64,000 bases of DNA from Paenibacillus sophorae (GTDB lineage Bacteria > Bacillota > Bacilli > Paenibacillales > Paenibacillaceae), in contig NZ_CP076607.1 of the NCBI RefSeq assembly GCF_018966525.1, forward strand, positions 5,146,001 through 5,210,000, read 5' to 3'. Of this stretch, positions 1 through 8,443 are shown in pieces. How positions within the stretch are numbered: position 1 is the first letter of the stretch; each line of letters begins with the position of its first letter. Position numbers and translations under genes: made by a program. The notes below the pieces were generated by a model that was not told the origin of the DNA, searched no databases, and worked only from the letters and a program-made list of their open reading frames with translations.

Positions 1-573
1 CTTCTCGTACAGCTTGACGAATACTTCGCGAACCGCCTTGGACAGTCCCTCGTCCAGCGTGAACCGTTCGCGGCTGTAATCGAGCGACAGGCCCATTTTG
101 GACCACTGCTCATGAATCGTTGCCGCATACTGGTCTTTCCATGCCCATACCTGTTCCAGGAACTTCTCACGGCCGAGATCGTAGCGGGAGATGTTCTGCG
201 CGCGCAGCTTCTGCTCCACCTTGGTTTGGGTAGCGATCCCCGCATGGTCCGTTCCCGGCAGCCACAGCGTATCATAGCCCTGCATCCGCTTCGTGCGGAT
301 GAGAATATCCTGCAGCGTAAAGTCGAGCGCATGCCCGATATGCAGCATCCCCGTTACGTTCGGCGGCGGAATTACAATGGTGTACGGCTTCGCTTCCGGA
401 CGCTGTCCGGCGCGGAAAAATCCGCCCTCCATCCAGTAAGGATACCATTTCTGCTCCGCAGCTTTAGGGTCATAAGTGGTCGGCATGTCGGTCTTTGCAC
501 CGCCGGCCGGGCTGCCCCCGTTAGCTTCCAATTCCGGCTGCTGCGCCGGTGTCAATTGATCATGTTCTGCCAT
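1..573 (-). CDS. valS: Valyl-tRNA synthetase, N-terminal part (runs off the window)
   Basis: Charges tRNA-Val with valine in the cytoplasm. Only the first 191 codons are present; the gene continues beyond base 1. The class I signature PPPNVTG followed by HIGH is visible at about residues 69-81, in the typical ValRS context. The ATG at 571-573 has a GGAGG site 9 nt upstream. The protein carries a Q/P/G-rich extension of about 29 residues before the usual MPTTYDP start, so initiation at that inner Met is an alternative. Transcription is controlled by the T-box leader directly upstream. In Bacillus valS ends the hem-spoVID-ysxE-valS block, and here it lies beyond the SpoVID-like gene in the same orientation, which supports the name. 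Confidence 0.95.
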   Translation of the reverse strand, partial: MAEHDQLTPAQQPELEANGGSPAGGAKTDMPTTYDPKAAEQKWYPYWMEGGFFRAGQRPEAKPYTIVIPPPNVTGMLHIGHALDFTLQDILIRTKRMQGYDTLWLPGTDHAGIATQTKVEQKLRAQNISRYDLGREKFLEQVWAWKDQYAATIHEQWSKMGLSLDYSRERFTLDEGLSKAVREVFVKLYEK

Positions 574-625
574 AGCTTTCTACCTCCGTATGATTTGCGC
601 TTAGTACTCCTTATATTTCGAAAAT

Positions 626-957
626 AAAAAAACAAAAAGACCCTTCGCCCTCAAAGGACGAAAGGTCATTCTTTCGCGGTACCACCTTTGTTTCGCGTCC
701 TACGCCCGACAACGGCGGAGCCGGCACATAACGAAAATCCGGCCGACAAACGCGACACTCTGCGCAGAAATAACGGCCTGCGGCCGGCGCGCTCTAACAT
801 CATGGCCTTAACAGCCACATGAAGCTCAAGCGGGCGACTCCGGGGCGACTTCGGCTGGCTGCATCCTACGGAAGCTCACAGCTGCTGCATTCCGCTCTCT
901 GAAGGGCTGACCGCCTACTCTTCCCGTTCCCAGTCTTTGAATAAATATTGCTTAATA
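626..957 (-). promoter_or_regulatory. T-box riboswitch leader of valS
   Basis: On the minus strand the conserved T-box GGTGGTACCGCG lies at 675-686. It is followed by a terminator: a stem made of GACC/CTTTCG and its complement, ending in a T-rich run near 626-640. The 5' part (about 957-880) has the GGGAA...GAGTAG elements typical of Stem I. Such leaders sense uncharged tRNA, here presumably tRNA-Val from the gene it precedes. The specifier codon was not assigned from sequence alone. Confidence 0.92.
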
Positions 958-963
958 CTTTAC

Positions 964-992
964 ATAATACATTTTGAGTCCTGCCTAGTCAA
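964..992 (-). promoter_or_regulatory. Sigma-A promoter of the valS T-box transcript
   Basis: On the minus strand TTGACT (987-992) and TATTAT (964-969) are separated by exactly 17 bp. The predicted start near 957 coincides with the 5' end of the T-box leader. From here to 1242 no gene or further signal is apparent. Confidence 0.75.
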
Positions 993-1242
993 CCGGGGAC
1001 TGGTCATATCAGGACAATCGCTGACGAATTTTGACAGAAAGTATCTGCTGGGTTCGGCGTCTTGAAAACAGCTAAAGTACAGGTTTTTTCGAATCAATAG
1101 CGGTGGTTAGGTGGAAAAACATGCTATTGTGCAGGAACTTAGGCCTCTGCCGACTGCATTTGAGCTTGAACGGGCCAGAACCTGTATTTTAGCAGGCATG
1201 TTATTCAGTGAAAATTCCAAGGCCGACAAAAGATGTACAATT

Positions 1243-1926
1243 TCAGGTTTTCTGCATAATTTGGTTCATCGCGCCTCGCTGCAGTTCGTACCGAACCACA
1301 TGTTTGCCCATCGCTCCGGTCATGGCGGTAAACCATCCTTTCCCGCATAGCGCTTGCAGCATTCGAACGGCTGTACGGTGGTTGATACTTAGATGAGTCT
1401 CCACATCGATCGGTCGAAGGGGACGGGCGAGCATGCAGGCGATGGCGGATGATTTCCCGTTCCGCCACACTGTGCAAGTTAACCGGAGAAGACTGCGGCT
1501 GAAAGCGGCTAAGCACCATGCGCAGAAGCGTGATGGTTCGTTCAGGATGATGAGCAACGTCGTCATAGGCAAAAGAGATGACCTGGAAACCCATAGCAGC
1601 TAAAAAAGTTTCCCGGTTCAGTTCGTTGCAATATTTTTTTCTGTCCATACCCGTTACGTGCGGGCCGAAACCTTTGATTTCGATAATGAGTCTCGCAAAA
1701 GGCGTAATCCAGGCCAAATCGCAGAAATTAGGATAGCCCCCGCCAATCAAGAACTTCGTATTCCGGATGCAAATGATTGAAATTCCCTTGAAGCGGCCAC
1801 CATATGTTGCAGCAAAATAACTTCTCGGCCTCCCGGTGCCCCCGCTCTAGGCGGCCTTTTCGTTCTCCTGTTCTGCTCCGCAAATGGTGCCAAGGTAAAC
1901 GCCGCGTGGGCTTCCTCAACATTCAT
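1243..1926 (-). pseudogene. Frameshifted nuclease-like (DUF559-like) plus winged-helix protein
   Basis: Protein-like sequence continues through three frame changes. It starts at ATG 1926 (GGAG 10 nt upstream) with MNVEEAHAAF, changes frame near 1890 to a part containing RTGERKGRLERGH and HPEYEVLDWRG, and changes again near 1740 to a part with IEIKGFGPHV and DRKKYCNELNRETF. It then changes near 1430 to a C-terminal winged-helix-like part with DVETHLSINHRTAVRML. The middle resembles the DUF559/Vsr-like endonuclease fold (IEIKG, then GFQVISFAYDDV). I recall comparable intact proteins in Paenibacillus, but that is memory, not a search. Either the gene is decayed or the assembly has several indels; decay is more likely because neighbouring genes are mostly intact. 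Confidence 0.6.
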
Positions 1927-1952
1927 ACTGATCATCTCCCCCATAAAATGAC

Positions 1953-1997
1953 GAAAAACGCCCCGGCCCATTCTGGAGTGAATGGATCGGGACGTTC
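1953..1997 (-). terminator. Terminator downstream of the DUF5808 gene
   Basis: A hairpin of about 17 bp with some G-U pairs (arms 1957-1973 and 1980-1996) is followed on the minus strand by GTTTTTCGTCATTTT. It separates the membrane-protein gene from the decayed gene downstream. Confidence 0.65.
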
Positions 1998-2070
1998 TTC
2001 GTCTCCTGTATTTTAGTCTATCGTAAAATCAATCATTTCGCCATTACAGCCAGATTGCAGCCACGGATAT

Positions 2071-3467
2071 TTATGGCGCATGCCGAACTTTGCGTTTCAG
2101 CTCTTCGAACGTCCGCCGGGTATCCAAAGCTTTGTTATCGTTAAACACAATATATTCATCCGCAAGCCTGATGACAATATAAGGGGGCGAATGCTTGAAT
2201 ATGTACGCCCGGGTATTTCCCCAGCTCTCCAGTCTGAAATGCCCTCTGGCATAACTATCGGTGGCGACCCCATTCGTCCGCGTCCCATCCGGCAGTTCGT
2301 CCTCCAGCCGCAGCTCGCGGATTTGATCCAATGGAAAAGAATAACCGTAGCTTGGACTTTGTACACGCACGTTTCCATCCGTATCCACCGTCAGTGTCGG
2401 CGCCATCCAGTCTTCCCTCACGAGAAAAATCGCAAGGCCTGCAATAATCACGGCGACTAATATAAGGGTGGCGCCCATAAAGACTTTGCCGCCGCGCGTC
2501 GCCATATTGAGTGTAAGTCCAAGCCCGGTCCGCTTGGGTACCAGCGTGCTCCGTTCGTTTGGGTTGCAATAATTAATCCCGTTAATCCAGTATTCGTCAT
2601 CGTCGGTGTAGAATGGCTGGCCGTCCGCTTCACGAAGCCGTTTACTCCACTCATTCATTTTACGATCCGTGTACCAGGCGATGGCAAAGGGCGCCGCCAC
2701 TTGGATAGCGATAAAAGTGTGCCAAACGGAGCCGAAGCGGGCCGAGGTTTCTAGTCCGGTCAGCACGGCTGCTGCGGCAAATGCGGCGTCCAGTATGGCC
2801 ATTGCCAGGAACAGCGCCGACCAGTATCTCCGCTGCGCCCGGTTGAGCCCCTCATTTATGGCGCTGTCAGCGCTGTACACCTTGGTCCGCATGCGCCGGA
2901 ACGCAAGAGACAGAAGGAAGAACAGCAACGTCATTCCGGCTGCCTGGATGCCCAGGATGATTCCAAATTCACTTGAAGAACGCCACGCGCAGAACACAGC
3001 GGCCAGAGAGAGCAGAAACGGGGCGAAAAACCATATGGGGGACAGGGACATTTGCTTCTTCAGAAAAATAAGCGTAGTATCGGCCCGGACGACGCGCCGT
3101 TCCCCCATGCTCCAATCGTGCTCGCACTTGATCCGGGCCGCGGCCCGGTGATATTTCACAAACAAGCGGTATCCGCCCATAGTACGATGCCCATCCAGAC
3201 CCACCAGTACAAATAGACCAGTGAAAAATAACGGTTCAACGCAAACAGCGGCAGGAGAGCCAGCGCACCGATGACGATAAAAAAGGTATTACTTCGGCGG
3301 AAAGAAGTCTGCAGGCTCTTCAGTTCCTCTGCCTGTGAGGCATGCTCCGGGATGCCGACGCCGAAGATGATGATTCCCCCTGGTATGCGCGAACGCGCGC
3401 CGTAGGTTAGCTGCATAATTAGAAGGAAAATAAGGCATATGGGGATCAATATCCATACCATTGTCAT
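2071..3467 (-). pseudogene. DUF5808/DUF1648-type membrane protein, split by a frameshift
   Basis: Two overlapping reading frames together give one plausible membrane protein of about 460 residues. The first frame (start 3467, AGGAGT site upstream, stop near 3156) has a TM segment, then RIPGGIIIFGVGIPEH and two further TM segments. The second frame (ending 2071) resumes with GYRLFVKYHR, then more TM segments, the DUF5808-like block YWINGINYCNPNERS...VPKRTGLG, and a C-terminal PH-like part. In intact relatives the GVxIPE part and the YRxFxKYHR part are continuous. The frame change falls at about 3165-3190. The start lies 17 bp after the gntR stop, so it is co-transcribed with that regulator. 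A sequencing error cannot be excluded; the second frame is open and long enough to be called as a separate 377-residue ORF. Confidence 0.6.
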
Positions 3468-3483
3468 TTCATCAGACTCCTTT

Positions 3484-3879
3484 CTATTCCGCAAGCGGAT
3501 GCTGTCCAGCGGCGAGGGCGGCAAAAATATCCGCGCAGGTGTTCAAGAACTCCTTGCGGCCAATTCCCTTCAGGCTCGCTTCGCTGATGACGAGGGTCAG
3601 TTCCTGCTCCAGCTTCTCCCTGTACTCCGCGTTTCCACCCTCAGGCCTTGTTACCGCAGCTCCATGCCTGCGGTCAATCGTAATGAATCCTTCGTTTTTC
3701 AGCATTGCAAAGGCTTTATTTACCGTCATCGCGTTAATGCCGAGCTCCTCCGCCAGCTGCCGGATCGTCGGCAGCTTCTCGCCGTCTTTCAAATCGCCCC
3801 TGCCGATTGCCACGACCACAGCATTGCGAAGCTGTGCGTAAATAGGCGTCTCGCTCTTAAAATCCAGCGTAATAATCAT
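3484..3879 (-). CDS. GntR-family (YtrA-like) transcriptional regulator
   Basis: Predicted DNA-binding repressor of its own operon. The 131-residue protein has an N-terminal winged helix: TPIYAQLRNAVV, then LPTIRQLAEELGINAMTVNKAF and a wing before GFI. A short C-terminal helical part replaces a large effector domain, which is typical of the YtrA subfamily. ATG 3879 was chosen because GGAGG lies 6 nt upstream and the protein then begins MIITLDFKSETPIY; the longer frame from 3999 crosses the operator and terminator. It is first in a two-gene unit with the downstream membrane protein, the usual pairing for YtrA-type regulators. A perfect 15-bp inverted repeat lies 20 bp upstream of the start. Confidence 0.88.
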   Translation of the reverse strand: MIITLDFKSETPIYAQLRNAVVVAIGRGDLKDGEKLPTIRQLAEELGINAMTVNKAFAMLKNEGFITIDRRHGAAVTRPEGGNAEYREKLEQELTLVISEASLKGIGRKEFLNTCADIFAALAAGQHPLAE

Positions 3880-3899
3880 GCGATTCCTCCAGCTAATAA

Positions 3900-3936
3900 G
3901 TATTATTTGTATTATATAACGTAATACAAATAATAC
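3900..3936. promoter_or_regulatory. Inverted-repeat operator of the GntR operon
   Basis: A perfect 15-bp inverted repeat (3900-3914 and 3922-3936) is separated by 7 bp, with the inner halves reading GTATTA and TAATAC. YtrA-type regulators are known to bind GT-TA-rich palindromes of this layout. It sits immediately upstream of the gntR ribosome binding site in very AT-rich DNA where the promoter should be, so autorepression is likely (inference). Confidence 0.7.
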
Positions 3937-3939
3937 AAC

Positions 3940-3970
3940 AAAAAAATAACGCCTCCCACCTGGGAGACGT
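3940..3970 (-). terminator. Terminator of the spoVID-like gene
   Basis: On the minus strand CGTCTCCCA, a short loop and TGGGAGGCG are followed by TTATTTTTTTG. It lies 40 bp downstream of the spoVID-like stop codon and just before the GntR promoter. Confidence 0.85.
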
Positions 3971-4011
3971 GATATTGGTACGACCCAAAAATAAATCACT
4001 GCTGCGAGTCG

Positions 4012-5349
4012 TTATGGAATATAAAGTACCTGCCCTTCCTCCACTGTCTGGCCGGACAGCCGGTTGTACAGAACCAACTCGCGGGCGCTGAGCTGATATT
4101 TCTCCGCGATCGTATCCAGCGTTTCCTCTCGCTGCACTATGCAGAGACGAACCTTGCTGAAAGCTTCCTCGCCGTCCGTATCCCGCATGAACCGGCTCTT
4201 CCATTCAGTGTCATCGGAGGATTCGGCCGGAATGGCCGATGCTGCGGAAGACGCTTTTTCCTCCGAGGCTTCCTCCTGTTCAACGCGCGTACGGCCCGAG
4301 GGCAGCAGGGAAGAGAAGGTAAGATGCTCTTTCGCCTGACCGCCGCTGTCCTTTTTGCTGCCAAGGGCGATCTTCAGATCGGGCTTTTCCTCCGGGGAAA
4401 GGACAGGCTCCGATAGGCTGCCGGTATCCTGTGCAAGTAGTTCCTCCGTCTGAGTGCCGCCGATCTGGGCGAAGGACTCAAGGGAGGCGTCGTCTGAAGG
4501 GTCTGCAATATCCGTACTCTCTGCGCCGTTTGCCGCCGCAATATCCGCCGTTTCCGAAGCGGGCGTCCGTTCGCCGGGAAACGGGCTGCCGCCGCCGGAA
4601 AACGTGCCGCTCGCGGCAAAATGGCTCCAGTTATCCGCAGTCTTCCGCTGGCCGCTAAGCTCCGTCTCTTGTACTGCGGTATACGGCTGGCCGCTCTCCG
4701 TATGAATCTCGGCATCCTGGTTCTCCTCCAGATTCAAGATGGGCGATACATCGCTGTCTTCACTCTGCATGATGCCCGGTAACGCATGAGCGCCACTGAA
4801 TGCTCCCGTCTGCTCCCTTTCATGGGAAGCCTCATCTATTATTTCTTCTCCGAATGTCCAAGGCGAATTTTCATACAATTCTTCGCCTCCTTCTGCCGGA
4901 GTCGCGGTCTTTGAGGAATGTCCTCTATCTTCTTCATCCGGGGAATAGGCAACGGTAAACTCTTCACGCTGCCAGGCGGGAACCGGCTCCGTCCCCCCGA
5001 TTCCGCGCAGCGACAGCACACCGGTAATATTCACGCTGCGCATCGTCAGCAGGTCGATATCGAAATTTTCGATTTCCACCCCGATCTCTTCAAGCGAGTT
5101 TACCCGGGCTAGGGGTACTGTAATTTCGACCGGAATGGAATGCTCCAAACGGTTCGTTCTCTCGTCTTCGCTCCGATAAAGGCCCGTCAGCAGCAGCTGT
5201 CCGTTCAGCTCCGCCCGGTCCTCGCGCTGAATGACCTGAATATCCGGCAGCAGCTCAACCTCTTCCAGTGCGGCGATCCCCGGAAGGTCTTGAGGCAGGT
5301 GAATGCGTTCGTAAATATCAAACCGCAGGCCGTGGGACTGGTCAAACAC
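4012..5349 (-). CDS. spoVID: SpoVID-like spore coat/encasement protein with C-terminal LysM domain
   Basis: Predicted to localise coat proteins around the forespore. The 445-residue protein has an N-terminal conserved domain of about 140 residues (GLRFDIYERIHLP, then VELLPDIQVI, ELNGQLLLTGLY). A long acidic, low-complexity, E/S/P-rich linker follows (about 145-390). The C-terminal LysM repeat of about 45 residues contains VQREETLDTIAEKYQLSARE and LYNRLSG. GTG 5349 is preferred over ATG 5373 because AAGGAGG lies 9 nt before the GTG but inside the longer frame. In Bacillus spoVID follows hemL; here greA and a pseudouridine synthase gene intervene, but the position between hemL and valS is kept. 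The linker is poorly conserved in this family, so the name rests on the two ends and synteny. Confidence 0.8.
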   Translation of the reverse strand: MFDQSHGLRFDIYERIHLPQDLPGIAALEEVELLPDIQVIQREDRAELNGQLLLTGLYRSEDERTNRLEHSIPVEITVPLARVNSLEEIGVEIENFDIDLLTMRSVNITGVLSLRGIGGTEPVPAWQREEFTVAYSPDEEDRGHSSKTATPAEGGEELYENSPWTFGEEIIDEASHEREQTGAFSGAHALPGIMQSEDSDVSPILNLEENQDAEIHTESGQPYTAVQETELSGQRKTADNWSHFAASGTFSGGGSPFPGERTPASETADIAAANGAESTDIADPSDDASLESFAQIGGTQTEELLAQDTGSLSEPVLSPEEKPDLKIALGSKKDSGGQAKEHLTFSSLLPSGRTRVEQEEASEEKASSAASAIPAESSDDTEWKSRFMRDTDGEEAFSKVRLCIVQREETLDTIAEKYQLSARELVLYNRLSGQTVEEGQVLYIP

Positions 5350-5500
5350 GGGAAATGTCCTCCTTCTTGGCATAATCTAACCCCGGAACAGAACCGGAGC
5401 ATAAGCCCAAAATGTTACTCTCCCCATGTATATGCTTCTAAAAAAGACACATGACAATCTGCCCGGAAAACGCCGGAATTGAATGCCCATTATCACATAC

Positions 5501-5520
5501 GCCCTCATATAGGGTACAAT
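5501..5520 (+). promoter_or_regulatory. Promoter-like box upstream of greA (shared with tetR)
   Basis: The 20-mer ending GGTACAAT matches a box upstream of the tetR gene (54117-54136) at 18 of 20 positions. Both end about 35 nt before the start codon. TACAAT at 5515-5520 is a plausible -10, but no good -35 is visible. Confidence 0.45.
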
Positions 5521-5556
5521 AGAGTTAAAAGCGAGAAATTGGGAGTAGTGATCATA

Positions 5557-6042
5557 ATGGCTAATAAAGAAGATGAAATCATTCTGACACCGGAGGGCTT
5601 TGCCCAGCTGGAGGAAGAGCTTAGAGAACTTAAAACGGTCAAACGCAAGGAATTGGCAGAGCGACTGAAAGTAGCGATCAGCTACGGCGACCTCAAGGAG
5701 AACAGCGAGTACCATTCCGCCAAGGACGATCAGGCCTTTATGGAGACTCGGATCAAGCAGGTGGAGAACATGTTGAAGTATGCCCGTGTCGTTGATGCAG
5801 ACAGTTTAGACGTCACCTCCGTCGCCATTGGCTCGGTCGTCGTGCTGAACGATGTTGAGTTCTCGGAAAAAGTCGAATACCGGATTGTAAGCCCCGCCGA
5901 GGCCGATGTGGCCCAGAATAAAATTTCGTATGAAAGCCCCCTGGGCAAAGAGCTTCTCGGAAAAAAAGCCGGCAGCGTCATCAAGGTGGATGCGCCTGTA
6001 GGCGTGATCGAGTATGAACTGCTCGAAATCCGGCTGGCATAA
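5557..6042 (+). CDS. greA: Transcription elongation factor GreA
   Basis: Rescues backtracked RNA polymerase by stimulating cleavage of the nascent transcript. At 161 residues it has normal GreA length. The N-terminal coiled coil begins with LTPEGFAQLEEELREL and contains the tip motif SYGDLKENSEYHSAKD with the acidic residues that reach the polymerase active site. The C-terminal FKBP-like domain includes SPLGKELLGKKAG. ATG 5557 (MANKEDEI) fits the family length better than the upstream ATG at 5479, and GGGAGTAG lies about 10 nt before it. It is the only plus-strand gene in this part and is monocistronic, with a strong terminator after it. Confidence 0.96.
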   Translation: MANKEDEIILTPEGFAQLEEELRELKTVKRKELAERLKVAISYGDLKENSEYHSAKDDQAFMETRIKQVENMLKYARVVDADSLDVTSVAIGSVVVLNDVEFSEKVEYRIVSPAEADVAQNKISYESPLGKELLGKKAGSVIKVDAPVGVIEYELLEIRLA

Positions 6043-6110
6043 CGCGAGTCCCCATAAATGCACCTAAGAAAATAGGCCAACCAGAATTATCTGGCTGACC
6101 TAATAATACG

Positions 6111-6161
6111 AAGGATCAGAAGCGATCGGCAGCCAGGCTGTCGCGCTTCTGATCCTTTTTG
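6111..6161 (+). terminator. Terminator of greA, usable from both sides
   Basis: A 14-bp perfect stem (AAGGATCAGAAGCG and its complement) is followed by TTTTT. A second smaller hairpin (about 6074-6104, arms TAGGCCAACCAGA/TCTGGCTGACCTA) precedes it. The strong stem lies between convergent greA and the pseudouridine synthase gene and could serve both. Confidence 0.85.
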
Positions 6162-6169
6162 CTTGTTAC

Positions 6170-7114
6170 CTACCCTATGCGGCCGCTAAGGGCATTCCGC
6201 AGCTGGAGCATATCCTCCGGCCAGGGATCGGCAATTTCAAGCTCCTCCCCGCTCCAAGGATGCGCAAAGCTCAGGAATTCCCCGTGCAGCGCCTGCCGCA
6301 GCAGCGGACGGCTTCCATGCACTTCCGGCGCCGTCGGCCCGCCATAAAGAGCATCCCCATATAAGGGATGCCCCACATGGCTTAAATGGACACGGATCTG
6401 GTGCGTCCTGCCTGTCTCCAGCTCGATCTTCACCAGAGACGCACCCGTCCATACCTCGGTGCCGACAATCCTGGTTACAGCCTGCTGTCCGCCGGGAGAT
6501 ACCCTCCGGCGCGCGGCATGGTGGCGGTCGCGGCCGATCGGCAGATCGATCACGGTCAACGAACGCGGCACCTCGCCCCGGACAATGGCTGCGTACTGGC
6601 GGGAAATGGCTTTGGCGCGCATCGCCTCGTCCAGAACCGCTTGCGCAAATTCATTCTTCGCATACAGCACCGGCCCGGTCGTTTCCTTGTCCAGCCGGTG
6701 GATATGCCGTACGGCACAGTTCTCGCCGGAGGCCGCGTAATGGGCAGCGACCGCATGGTCCAGCGTTACGCCATTCCCGCTTCCGTCCGGATGAACCGCC
6801 ATGCCGGCAGGCTTATGGACGACAAGGCAGAAGTCGTCCTCATGCAGCACCTCAAGCTCATGCCAGATCGGTTCAATCCCCGGTTCTCTGGGCGGAAAGA
6901 GCGCCAGTCGGAGCCGGTCCCCCCTCCACTGGATACCGCCCTCGCGGCGAAGCCGGGCAAGCAGCTTGTCCGGCATTCCAGCTGACTCCTTAAGCCAACG
7001 GTCAATGGCTTCACCAGTGTCCTCCGCAGCGGTCACCTTGCGGCCGGGCGTAGTCTCCAGCCATTCCCAGCGGCGCATCCAGCCGGGCTTCCTCACAGGT
7101 TCTCCCGGCCTCAC
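6170..7114 (-). CDS. RluA/RluD-family RNA pseudouridine synthase
   Basis: Converts specific uridines in rRNA or tRNA to pseudouridine. With the GTG 7114 start the protein has 314 residues. The catalytic motif HRLDKETTG is at 139-147 (Asp142), followed by the family blocks RQYAAIVRG and LETGRTHQIRVHLSHVGHPLYGDALYGG. The N-terminal part (about 20-75) is a reduced S4-like region. The GTG overlaps the hemL stop (GTGA). ATG 7078 with GAGGAAG upstream is an alternative that removes 12 residues. Translational coupling to hemL puts it at the end of the hem transcription unit. Which uridine is modified cannot be told from sequence. Confidence 0.88.
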   Translation of the reverse strand: MRPGEPVRKPGWMRRWEWLETTPGRKVTAAEDTGEAIDRWLKESAGMPDKLLARLRREGGIQWRGDRLRLALFPPREPGIEPIWHELEVLHEDDFCLVVHKPAGMAVHPDGSGNGVTLDHAVAAHYAASGENCAVRHIHRLDKETTGPVLYAKNEFAQAVLDEAMRAKAISRQYAAIVRGEVPRSLTVIDLPIGRDRHHAARRRVSPGGQQAVTRIVGTEVWTGASLVKIELETGRTHQIRVHLSHVGHPLYGDALYGGPTAPEVHGSRPLLRQALHGEFLSFAHPWSGEELEIADPWPEDMLQLRNALSGRIG

Positions 7115-8412
7115 AGCGACTTCAATGCGGCACGATGAGCCTCAATCGTATCGTCGATATCCTGCTCGCTGTGCACCGCTGAGATAAACATGCCCTCAAA
7201 TTGCGAAGGAGGCAGGCTTATTCCCTGTTCCAGCATTTCGCCAAAGTAGGCGCGGAAACGGTTCACATCGCTGCTCTTCGCGGTATCGTAGTTGGTTACC
7301 GGCTCTGCCGTAAAGAACGGGCACACCATCGAGCCGACCCGGTTTATTGTCAGCGGGATTCCAGTTTCTTCTGCATTGGCCTTAAGCCCTGCTTCCAGCC
7401 GCGCGCCAAGGCTTTCCAGCCGGTCATATACTTCCGGCGTCAGCAGCTTCAGCGTCGTAAGACCCGCCGCCATCGCCAGCGGATTGCCGCTGAGCGTGCC
7501 CGCCTGGTAGATCGGGCCGGTAGGCGCGATTTGTTCCATAATCTCCCGGCGTCCGCCATAAGCGCCGACGGGAAGTCCGCCGCCAATCACCTTGCCGAAG
7601 CAGGTCAGGTCCGGCCGGATGCCGAACAGACCCTGCGCGCAGCCCCGGTTCACTCGGAAGCCGGTCATCACCTCGTCAAACACAAGCAAAGCACCATAAT
7701 CCTCGGTCACCGTGCGTAAGCCTTCCAGAAATCCGGGAGCAGGCGGAACAACGCCCATATTCCCGGCAATCGGCTCGACAATGACAGCCGCGATATCGTT
7801 GCCGTAACGCTCGAAGGCCAGCTTAACCGACTCCAGGCTGTTGTACGGCACCGCAATCGTGTTCGAGGCTATGCCTTCCGGCACTCCCGGACTATCCGGC
7901 AGCCCAAGCGTCGCGACGCCGGAGCCGGCCTTGATCAGCAGGCTGTCGCCATGACCGTGATAGGAGCCTTCAAATTTCAGGATTTTATTCTTCCCCGTAT
8001 ATCCTCGGGCCAGACGAATCGCACTCATGGTCGCTTCCGTGCCGGAGTTGACCATTCGGACAATGTCCACGGACTCGACGCGCTCCACAACCGTCTTGGC
8101 CATTTCCGTCTCGAGCAGCGTGGGCGCACCAAAGCTCGTTCCTCTGACCGCCGTTTCCTGCAGCGCTTTGACCACTTCCGGATGGGCGTGACCCATAATG
8201 AGCGGTCCCCAGGAGCAGACATAATCGATAAAGCTGTTGCCGTCGATATCATAGATCCGGGAGCCTTCCCCGCGTTCCACATACACCGGGGTCAAGCCGA
8301 CCGACCTGAACGCCCGAACCGGGCTGTTCACCCCGCCGGGAATGTAATGCTTCGCCTCTTCAAAGGCTGCCCGGGAAGCTTCCTCTCTCCGGGTGATATT
8401 TTCCTTACCCAC
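7111..8412 (-). CDS. hemL: Glutamate-1-semialdehyde 2,1-aminomutase
   Basis: PLP enzyme that converts glutamate-1-semialdehyde to 5-aminolevulinate, completing the C5 route begun by HemA. The 433-residue length is typical. Recognised motifs are GGVNSPVRAF near the N terminus, NSGTEATMSAIRLAR (about 122-136), SYHGHGDSLL, DEVMTGFR (246-253) and the PLP-binding lysine K274 in CFGKVIGGGLP. The start is GTG 8412 with AGGAGG 8 nt upstream. It lies 31 bp after hemB in the same direction and overlaps the pseudouridine synthase gene downstream. Confidence 0.97.
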   Translation of the reverse strand: MGKENITRREEASRAAFEEAKHYIPGGVNSPVRAFRSVGLTPVYVERGEGSRIYDIDGNSFIDYVCSWGPLIMGHAHPEVVKALQETAVRGTSFGAPTLLETEMAKTVVERVESVDIVRMVNSGTEATMSAIRLARGYTGKNKILKFEGSYHGHGDSLLIKAGSGVATLGLPDSPGVPEGIASNTIAVPYNSLESVKLAFERYGNDIAAVIVEPIAGNMGVVPPAPGFLEGLRTVTEDYGALLVFDEVMTGFRVNRGCAQGLFGIRPDLTCFGKVIGGGLPVGAYGGRREIMEQIAPTGPIYQAGTLSGNPLAMAAGLTTLKLLTPEVYDRLESLGARLEAGLKANAEETGIPLTINRVGSMVCPFFTAEPVTNYDTAKSSDVNRFRAYFGEMLEQGISLPPSQFEGMFISAVHSEQDIDDTIEAHRAALKSL

Positions 8413-8443
8413 TCCTAATTCCTCCTGTCTTGGAAACTGCCCT

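Noticed and set aside
112..627. Plus-strand open frame of 171 codons
   Set aside because: Antisense to valS and its leader; no RBS, composition of a shadow frame.
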